DNA of 64,000 nt from Symsagittifera roscoffensis (Eukaryota > Xenacoelomorpha > Acoela > Convolutidae). The stretch covers positions 33,051,301 through 33,115,300 of the forward strand of contig NC_087066.1 in NCBI RefSeq assembly GCF_963678635.1, read 5' to 3'. The notes below the pieces were generated by a model. That model was not told the origin of the DNA. It worked only from the letters and a program-made list of their open reading frames with translations, and did no database searches. This document shows positions 56,156 to 64,000 of the stretch, one piece after another (the stretch's first letter is position 1; the number at the start of each line of letters is the position of its first letter). A program made the position numbers and the translations under genes.

Positions 56156-56588
56156 GTTGGTCCAGAATCATTGAATAATAATTTAGGTCTTAAGTGATGC
56201 TCGTTAGCTCCAATAAACAACTCAAATATCTTTTTCGAGAAAATTTTTTCACATTTTGAAAAATTCAACTGATACCGATATAAAAATGTTTTTGCCCCTA
56301 CTCGAATCATAAAGACTGCTTCCATCTACGCAAAGGCCAAGCGTTTTGTTCCGACTGCCTTCTTATTTTTGTGTAAAGTACGTGTAAAAAAAATCTTGGC
56401 TCATTTGAAATTTTGGATTGACTATTTTTTACTGCTTTTATAACCCACGTGGTCGTACTCTCCAGGTCTTTGCCTGGATACGGTCTTTTTACTGACTATT
56501 ACGAAATTATAGCATGAAGGTTCAAACTGTAGAATTCAAAAAAGTACATCTGACTATAGGTGGTAATTTTTGGCGCTTTTGACTACAG

Positions 56589-56723
56589 AAGATGTGGTGG
56601 AGTGTGAGGAAGACTCGTCCTTGTGTATGCATGGATTCTGCCACAACCACAGAGGCGGTTACGAGTGCAGCTGTCGCAGCGGCATGGGATACGAACCAAA
56701 CGAAGACAAGTCAATGTGCATAG
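56589..56723 (+). CDS. EGF-protein exon 3: EGF-like module
   Basis: Acceptor GACTACAG, then EDVVECEEDSSLCMHGFC, YECSCRSGMGYEPNEDKSMC and a phase-1 donor (ATAG|GTAAAA). Six cysteines in EGF order; the calcium site is partial (DVVEC). Intron before it is 433 bases. It contains nothing recognisable. Confidence 0.75.
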   Translation, partial: KMWWSVRKTRPCVCMDSATTTEAVTSAAVAAAWDTNQTKTSQCA

Positions 56724-58273
56724 GTAAAACCTCTTTTGTCAGTAGAACAGTTACATTACAACTCGAAAAGTAAGATATTTTTTGAACTCCGCGTAAATTC
56801 TATAGAAGGCGAAACTCTTGCCCTTTTGATAACAAAGAAAAAGGTCAAAAAGATAGACTGATGGTAGTAGTGCATTTTAAAACTTTCAAAGTTTTTTTTT
56901 TTCAGATAACTCGTTCAATTTAATTTCTTTTTCATTTTGTCAGGAGCGAATTTAGAGAAAACCCACTAACATTGGTTCCAACCTTTAGTTCTGTTTTACG
57001 TTCAATTTTTGTCGACCGGCTTAGTTTAGGATGCGGTGGTGAAGCGGTTACGTATCCGCCTCTTACGCGAGAGGTCGCATAATCCGTGCTCGTTGCTTGA
57101 GGGTGAGGCAACATAACCCATCCCAGAAAAGTTACCAAAGTACTTGCATGTAATTCTTAGGCAGGGGCACAACAGCGGTTCGCCGTGATGAGCTCTACTG
57201 CTCGTATGTAGATTCTTTCCCTCGAGGATGAATGCTCTCAACTTTAATTTTGTGTGGACAATTTTGACAGCTTATTTTTTTAAGCCACCCCCAAATTCAC
57301 TTCTCGAGATCTCCGAAAGTATCAGAACGACCCTATTTTGACAATTTTTCTGCCCCGTAGGCAAAACTTGGAAAAACAAAGTCAAATTTGTGGCGGTTTT
57401 GATATGGATTGGCCACACATTGTATTTAGAAGAAATTACGGTTTAACCAGTTCCTCGAAAGGTTAATTAGTTCTTCATATGATTACCTCAGTAAAATGCT
57501 TAAAATCAAAATTTTTAATAGAATTGAATTTGAACTTCCCAAATAAGACTGTAAACTTAAATTTCTCACAGATGCGGAAAACTACTCATTTTTTCCGCTC
57601 TTAGAATCGCAAAGCAAATCTAGCGAGCTAGACTAATTAGCTAGTTTAATTATAAAAATTTCTCGAAGCTGTGAAATCGTTTTCTGCGAAAATTTGTTAC
57701 GGCTGACCTAATAGTTTTAGAACTATATGAACACAAAACATGGCTACAGTGAATACCTATTGTGCGATGACTACTCGGTTCAAACTCATAAAAGGTTTAA
57801 AAGACGCTACAAGGGAGGCAGGCGCGGAACTAGGATTTTCTCGAAGGTGGGGTGGACAATTTTCGAAAATAATTGAAAAAAAAAATTGTTTTTTTGAAAA
57901 TTTTAAAAAAAAAAAAGATAAGAATCCCGTCTCTGGCAATTTTTTGGACTGGAAAACTTTGACAAAAAAAATGCGTTTTTTGGCGCAAGTTACCTTCAAA
58001 ATTAGCATATATTGGCGCCTTTAGAAAAACTTTGGGTTGGTCGACCAAAAAATGTTGGCATGAAATAATACCAAAGGGACTATACCCCTTCCAAATTATT
58101 TCATGAGAGTGATGGCTGCTATCCGACAGTAGGTTTGATGTTTCTTAATCGGTTTCGAGACAATGTCAAAGTTTTCGACCATAAGGTTCAGAAAGATGGA
58201 GCAACAATCTTTCTATGTCTTTGTGAACTATGTCTTTCAGTGGCTTGAAAATAATTTTTGAAATCTAATTTAG
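56724..58273 (+). other. Intron 3 of the EGF gene, with a tRNA-derived SINE candidate
   Basis: 1.55 kb, phase 1 on both sides. Contains a tRNA-like segment at about 57,030-57,090 and otherwise AT-rich sequence with no gene. Confidence 0.5.
57025..57245 (+). mobile_element. tRNA-derived SINE-like sequence (tRNA-Val-like head)
   Basis: GGTGGTGAAGCGGTTA resembles the A box and D arm of tRNA-Val, followed by CCTCTTACGCGAGAGG (anticodon arm with TAC) and GGTCGCATAATCC in the place of the B box (GGTTCGANTCC). The rest to about 57,245 is a non-tRNA body. Head plus body is the plan of a tRNA-type SINE. No terminal duplication was found. Confidence 0.4.
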
Positions 58274-58396
58274 ACATAGATGAATGCGCTACTCAGTGCA
58301 AGGAACACAGCCTTTGTGAGAATTACGAAGGGGGCTTCAATTGTAGCTGTGAGCACGGGTACTACAAAGCAATTCCTCAAATGCCGGTCTGTTGGA
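58274..58396 (+). CDS. EGF-protein exon 4: calcium-binding EGF module
   Basis: Acceptor AATTTAG, then DIDECATQCKEHSLC, GGFNCSCEHGYYKA and a good phase-1 donor (TGGA|GTGAGT). The calcium-binding consensus D-x-D-E-C and the aromatic residue (GGF) are kept. The gene must continue, but no further exon is visible before the LINE at 59,330, so the rest is beyond the window or lost. Confidence 0.75.
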
Positions 58397-59329
58397 GTGA
58401 GTTCTCAATTCGTTGTCATTCTTATTTGCAATTATCTGAAGTTTCGGTTGAAGGACGCAATTTTGCCACACCGATTCGTAGTTGATCTTAGCAAGAGTAC
58501 CAACAATAGTATGCACGTTTTTAATAGCATGTAACTATGTATGTAAGCCCCGGATTGGAGCACACTCCAAATGTAGCAACAATGTCAACTGTCGCCTCGA
58601 GTCGTCTTGCCGTGTGTGGGGTTTTGATTTATTGAACAACTTATAAGCAGCTTTTCAAGCAAGGTTTGAGCGGTTTGAGAAGTTTGTTAATAAAACCGCT
58701 CAAAATGTTTAAGCCGCTCAAATTGTGCTGAAAACATGCTCAAATTGTCCAATACTTCAGCGGCTCATGAGCGGACTCTCAGCCCGGGATATCAGTCAAA
58801 ACATAGTAGAATAGAATGCTCAATCTCTGATGATCGTTGTTAATAAAAAATCCTGCTTACACGAAGTCACCCAGCATGATAACCTAAATGCGATTTTTCA
58901 AACGATCTTTCAAACTGGACAAAATATTTCGGTAGTAAAATAGAAAAATTGTTGGACATCCCGTACAGAAATAAAATAAAATAATAATTTTTTTAGTTGA
59001 GAGTTTCATAATCAATATGTACATCAATTATCATCATATTTGTCGAAAACAACTCATCAAGTTAGTAACCTTAGTTTCTGAACTGTTTCTGTACATTTTT
59101 TGTTCAAACGGATATTGGGTGTCCTGATCGGCAAACTGTTTTTATTCTTTCTGTGACTTGTGCTCAAAATACATTTTTTAGTACCGGATACAGAGTATCC
59201 TGGTAGGCTTGATATATCTACCTTCTACTTCTTAGCAGTTTTTGTTCAATTGACATTACTTTTACCGGATGGTTTGCTGCTGAAGTCTACCATATCCTTG
59301 TAGTTTATATCAGATGGAGAAATTTGTAT
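58397..59329. other. Interval with a small foldback repeat
   Basis: No gene is visible. At 58,640-58,800 are GAGCGGTTTGAG, ACCGCTCAAA and TCAGCCCGGGAT, which relate it to the foldback element at 37,565. Confidence 0.5.
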
Positions 59330-59376
59330 TTCTTATGTTCCATACTTTCCATGACACAAATAATTGCAAGTTGATT

Positions 59377-60119
59377 TTACATGACGTCGATGATTTTGAA
59401 TATGCACCACGAATAACCGAAACAACATACAAAAACATACAGTCTTGCAATGTTGGTTGATGCAAAAACGTCACGCCAATTGTTAATCTGTAATATGTTT
59501 CTTGAAGGTTGTAGCGAGGGACAAGTGAAAATGAGGTGTTCGAATGTTTCGCATTCTAAATTACAATAGAAACATTCGGGGGCATTCTCGAGAAATAAAA
59601 ACCACCACTTTTCTCGATATTTAAAAACAGCGTATGCGTATGCAATTTTATAAAGAACGTTTTTTTCCCATACATCACAAGCATTGAATTTTTCCAAACT
59701 TTGCCTGTAAATTTAATCATTTTTTCTTCTGAACAGAAGAAACGGTTTGCTGCAAAACCCAAGCGGGAAATCGCAGCTCGTTAAAAACTACAGTTTCGTA
59801 AGCAGAAATAATAAACATCTCGCGAGTTTGTCTGTATTGTTATAATTAAACGGCTATTGGTACTGTTTGAAAATATTGCAAAATCACTTGAACTTATTTC
59901 AATAGAGATGTTCGTATTTCTCAACAAATTTTTGATATCTTTCGGTAAAATTGAATCTGTTGGTAATAAACTCTTTTGATCTGACATATCAGAAGCAAAG
60001 AAATCGATAATTTTCATACTAAAAAGTTTAAGTTGTAGGCATGGTAAGCCTGTCCCACCATCTAAGATGGGGTGATATAAAATTTCTTTTTTTATGTCGA
60101 GTCTGCTCGGTTTTTTCAA
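59377..60119 (-). pseudogene. LINE ORF2, C-terminal region (zf-RVT-like)
   Basis: Frame 60,119-59,781 (MKKPSRLDIKKEILYHPILD...GGTGLPCL) and frame 59,697-59,377 with ECFYCNLECETFEHLIFTCP, the C-x2-C...H-x4-C arrangement of the zf-RVT region at the C-terminus of LINE polymerases. One or more shifts separate them. Confidence 0.65.
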
Positions 60120-60134
60120 TTCTGTATTTAATAA

Positions 60135-61573
60135 TTATTGGCATTTACTAACAGTATCCAAGGTAACTGTAGTATGACGAGCCAAATGAAAAAACTTAGG
60201 GAGAACATAAACTAACCGTGTTAATGATTTGGCCCTCAAAGCTTTACTTAGTGAAATTAACCCGCGATGTTTTTGAATTTGAGAACTCAACAAAAGTTCA
60301 ATATTTTCAACTTTTTGGGAAGTGTAAAACAAGACACCAAGTTTTTTTGTTTCCTTGACTGTTTTATAGGGTGATAAATCAGGTATGGAAAGCACTTCAT
60401 TTTTACTTATGTTAATCATCATTTCAGTTTGTTTGCAAATTGTATCGATTAAGCGAAACAACCTGTCAATACATCGGATTTTGATAAGGAAAATTATGTC
60501 GTCTGCATATGAAACTAGTTTGGGGCACAATATCCCAAAACCTTCAATTGCTTCTGTAGATTCAATTGCTTGAAGAAGGGGTTCGATAAAAACTATGAAT
60601 AAAAATGCGGAAAGAGGGCAACCTTGTCTAACACCTCGATGAATTTTGAAGCTGGCTGATAAAAACCATTTATCTCAATTACTAATTTCGAGTCTAAATA
60701 CAAAGTTTCAATAGCTCTAAGTGAAAACTCATCAAGGTTTAACCCTTTCAATTTTTTGATGAGAAGTGATCTGTCAACTCTGTCAAATGCTTTAGAAAAG
60801 TCTAGTTTTACAGCACATGAACCTCGGGTAGCCAATCGTTTTGGAGTAATCGCTTTTTCCAACTTTCGTATTGCTGTGTGCGTTTGTCTTCCAGGCAAAT
60901 ACGCGTGCTGATGGTTTCTTACAACTTTGCAAAGGTCTTTTTTAATTCGATTACAGACTACATGGGCAAAGATTTTCGCGTCAGTATTCATAAGGCTGAT
61001 GGGGCAAAAATCTTGTACTGCGTTTTCAGATTTTGGGAGCAGTTTGATTATTGCTAAATAAAAACTGTTTGGAAATTTTCCACCATGAACAAAATGATTA
61101 AAAACTTTAGCTAAAAGTGAACAAAACTCATCCGTGAAAGTCTTATATAGCTTAGAAGTAAGGCCGTCTGGTCCAGGCGAGCTTTTCAACTTCAATTTGT
61201 TTATAGCCAAGTGAATTTCTTCTTCTGTAAATTAATTATAGCCATCATTCTCATTTTTTTCGAGTTTATTTTTTGATAAAAATGTCATTAGTAGTTGATC
61301 GGAGTCTGTTGTAGAACTATTTGAAAAAATATTTGAAAAATACTCTCGAAATTGATTAAGAATATCCTCATCCGTATGATAAACGTTCTGATCCACTTGA
61401 ATTCGCTTGATTGAGTTAATTGTGTTCTTTGATGTACATTGACTACAAAATTTGTGAACACCCTCGAATGTATAGCTGAGAGTTTTCTGAATTTTTCGAT
61501 AATCTGAAAAATCTTTTTCCTTGAAAACTTTTTGAAGATGTTCCAGCACCAATTGATATTTTTTTTCAATCAA
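60135..61573 (-). pseudogene. LINE ORF2, reverse transcriptase
   Basis: Frames 61,573-61,232, 61,210-60,593 and 60,530-60,135. Motifs: KSSPGPDGLTSKLYK (fingers), FCPISLMNTDAKI, AYLPGRQTHTAI, KLDFSKAFDRVDR (first catalytic Asp, about 60,790) and SYADDIIFL (YxDD, 60,490-60,515). The expected residues between the palm motifs are present, but stops near 61,220 and the shift at about 60,595 break it. Confidence 0.85.
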
Positions 61574-61802
61574 ATAGGTTTCGGACCTTTTCCGCTGTGA
61601 ATGCCATCTCTGAGAACATTTTGGTGATGCTTCAATAAATTAAGTTCTTTCTGATCTACACGCTTTTTGTTCTCTTGAATAAACCTCAGAAGGTCACGAA
61701 AATTGTGCTTAAAGTTTTCGTAACTACTTGGTGATTCTTTTTCGTGAAAGTTTTTTAGATCTTCACGAATTAAGCTCGCGTTGTTGTTTAAAATTTCTTC
61801 AT

Positions 61803-62585
61803 TTAATTTCCAGTAACTAGGGCCGCGCTGATACAAGTTAGATGGCTAACAAAAATGTGTAAGAGCAAATGATCAGAAAAGTATATTTGAATGCTTTGCA
61901 TAGAATCATACTCTGTTTCGAATTTTATAAAAACATAATCTATGCTTGCAAAAATTTTATGTTGTTTTTCATAATGTGTATAATCACAAAAATCATGCTT
62001 GAGTGCAAAATCAACAAAACCAAAACAATCAAGAATTTGTTCTTTGAGTTGGGTAAATCGTTTGATACGTGCATCATTCAACTTAAGTATTGAAGAACTG
62101 TTAATATTATCATTACTCAGCGCATTAAAGTCACCCATCATGATAATTTTTGATTTATTAGGTAAAAATCTGATGCTTAATTTCAGGGAATTCAAAGTTG
62201 CTTGGAATGAAATTGGGTTTGCATAAACGTTGATAACAAACCAATCAAGTTTGACAAACTTTAACAATTGAAAACCTGTACTTGAAGCAATTCTTTTTGC
62301 AGGACTCTAGTTTGATGACCATAACGTTAAGAAACCACCAGGATTATTTGAGCCCGGTATGAAATCGAATAAAACCTTATATTTATCCAGTAAACTCAAA
62401 TGTATATTTGTAAGTTTCGATATTTTTCCTTCCTGAAAGCACAAAATGAAACTGGGCGATTTTTTTAAAATTTGGCATTTTTTGATAAGTGAGTGTAATT
62501 TAGCTGGATTTCCTATGCTAAAAATATTAACGGAAAAAATATCTGGTTTTTCCCACATAGAAATTTTGCTAAAACTTCCCTCCAA
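61803..62585 (-). pseudogene. LINE ORF2, AP-type endonuclease
   Basis: Frame 62,585-62,307 has FILCFQEGKI (catalytic Glu in the QE motif) and PGSNNPGGFLTLW. Frame 62,267-61,803 has MMGDFNALSND (GDFN motif), ASIDYVFI and SDHLLLHI (terminal SDH). These are the conserved blocks of APE-type endonucleases that nick target DNA for primed reverse transcription. A stop at about 62,307 separates the halves. Confidence 0.8.
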
Positions 62586-63647
62586 CCAAGTCTTCTCCGT
62601 TTAGATTTCTTTTTTGGCCCTTTCTTCCGTGTTAAAACTGACCAAGAGGTTGGTGAAGTTTCACGCTCTCTTTTTGTAAGCATTCTTCCGTCAGAGGAAC
62701 ATTTTCCTTTGTTATTTTCGATATTTAAATTGTCTTTTTTTTCTTTTGCAGAGTAACAATGAAAATCTACGACCTGATTGTTGAGAACCTCATCCTTTTG
62801 TTTTTCTTCGCTTGGAGTTGCTGCACTATTTGTTTTAGAATCATCAATCAAAACTCTAGATGGTGGTGCTTCAAAATTCTTATCTTCTTCATTTTCGGTA
62901 CCATTACAAAACTTATCGCTTGTTCTTTTGTCATCGTTTTTCTCGTCGCTGGCATTATTGGAGCTTGGTTTTTGTGGGTAGTGATTATTTGGATTTTTGG
63001 TTATTTGGTTCCCTATGTTGCACCAATCATCGTGATGACTTTTTCTTGGCGTCCAGACATCTTGCATTTTTGACATTCATGTAGTGAAGCTATGTGAAAC
63101 GAGATTTCTACACCTTCCCACATTTTGAAGCCATCCATTCTCGATTTGTAAGACCAGTCCTTCAGCTTTTTCTCTTGTTCTTCGTTTTGTATTTTAACTT
63201 CTAAAATTGCTATTCCTGTGTAAACATACTGACCCGGTTCAGTTACGATTCGGGTCTCACGTTGGAATATGGGGCTATGAATTATGTCTTCTGGCAATTG
63301 GAGAATTAATTTCGCTTCGATATCGTTGCATACATAAGGCAAGTTCGACTATTTGATTTTTGCTAGTTTAGGGTAAATGTTCTTGGGTCTATGAGACCTT
63401 GGAAATCATCCCATGGGAAATACCGTCCTGTTAAGTAGAATGATTCCTTCGCTTTTGATGCTAGTGATGAATTGCTCTGCTTCGGGGGGAGCAATAACTG
63501 TCAGGGGATGATTTTGATTATTTGGATTTGTTTTGTTTCTGTCGTCGATTTGTTTGCTGTTAGCGCATTTCTGAAATTTGTCTCCGTTTCAATCAGCACT
63601 TCGTGAGTACTTGGTAGCTGAGATTCTGTCAGTTGTTGTTGACTCAT
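62513..63647 (-). pseudogene. LINE ORF1-like region
   Basis: A start at 63,647 (MSQQQLTESQLPSTHE) ends after about 50 codons. Then frame 63,342-63,013 (LQLPEDIIHSPIFQRETRIV, with ECQKCKMSG near its end) and frame 63,076-62,513, which is hydrophilic with a basic segment KKGPKKKSKRRRLGWRE. The composition fits an RNA-binding ORF1 protein. Shifts between frames. The plus-strand hydrophobic frames over it are shadows. Confidence 0.55.
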
Positions 63648-63650
63648 GAC

Positions 63651-64000
63651 TTGGTTTTACTCAATGGGGGGCAAAAAAGCCTTCACCCGGAGATATACTT
63701 GAAAAAAATCAGATTTTTCTCTTTCAAAATGTAGAAATCAGAAGGCAAAAACATCAACTATATTGCACGTGCGTTTTTGTCTATCACGATGGAGGGATCA
63801 GGCATGATCAGATCTGAAAAATTTTTTCGTTTGAAATTTTCGAATGAATTAGCGGTCTGTAGAATTTTAAAAAAGTGTTATTATAAAGGATTCAATGTTT
63901 AGCAGGAGTTTCATTTGTGCCACTTGACTCAATCTCCCATCGGTTTGAATTAATTTTATAGGAAAATCGCTGATAAAAAGCTCCTTTTAGCATTTTAATT
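63651..64000. other. Right edge of the window; no recognised feature
   Basis: AT-rich, stops in all frames. It could be the LINE 5' untranslated region or host sequence. Confidence 0.4.

Larger units (their letters stand above)
59330..63650 (-). mobile_element. Non-LTR retrotransposon (LINE), minus strand
   Basis: Order on the minus strand: ORF1-like region, AP-type endonuclease, reverse transcriptase, and a C-terminal Cys/His region (zf-RVT). It is the plan of L1/I/Jockey-group elements with an AP endonuclease. Multiple stops and shifts. The 3' end is not sharply defined; no A tail is evident at about 59,330. The 5' end probably lies near 63,650 or beyond. Confidence 0.85.

Noticed and set aside
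62759-63073. Hydrophobic plus-strand frame resembling a membrane protein
   Set aside because: Antisense of the LINE ORF1 region; hydrophobicity comes from reverse-complementing Lys/Glu-rich codons.

Overview
The window is animal nuclear DNA: introns with GT/AG borders and matching phases, calcium-binding EGF-type exons, and several classes of eukaryotic mobile element. It is AT-rich and most genes in it are decayed or interrupted. A strong splice-acceptor signal sits directly before an ATG, and the 18 kb Ty3/gypsy-type element carries an env-like region. Both would fit a tunicate, perhaps a larvacean, but that assignment is inference.

Layout. (1) About 240-15,950 is a large tandem array in higher-order form. 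A-type units of about 2.75 kb hold pieces of a KDM2/KDM7-type JmjC gene, a RING-like Cys/His stretch and an acidic exon. B-type units of about 2.8-3.3 kb hold pieces of an Artemis-like (SNM1 family) nuclease gene. The order is A-A-B-A-A-B, and every gene copy examined is broken, in different ways. (2) 16,873-16,975 is a signal-peptide exon that fits, in phase, to EGF-like exons at 55,907-58,396. If they are one gene, its first intron is about 39 kb and consists almost wholly of mobile DNA. (3) 17,987-35,995 is an 18 kb Ty3/gypsy-type LTR retrotransposon on the minus strand, with gag, protease, RT, integrase, an env-like region and a small extra ORF, all decayed. (4) 37,565-38,365 is a foldback element holding a tRNA-Arg-like sequence and what looks like a captured exon. 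(5) 39,050-53,358 is a 14.3 kb Polinton/Maverick-type element: 6-bp target duplication, AG...CT termini, inverted repeats of about 460 bp, and protein-primed family B DNA polymerase. It is inserted into the polymerase pseudogene of an older related element (about 38,620-39,049 and 53,359-55,803). (6) 59,330-63,650 is a minus-strand non-LTR retrotransposon (LINE).

The most interesting part is the younger Polinton. It keeps the polymerase and a set of small unrecognised proteins, and no integrase, capsid, packaging ATPase or protease was found. The intervals between its genes carry tandem arrays of host transcription-factor motifs: seven perfect cAMP-response palindromes upstream of the polymerase, three CArG (SRF) motifs between a divergent gene pair, and two CCAAT-box arrays. 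Its terminal repeats contain a hairpin whose 31-base loop is conserved in the older element while the stem has changed on both sides and still pairs. It looks like a virus-like element with promoters tied to cell signalling and a structured terminus.
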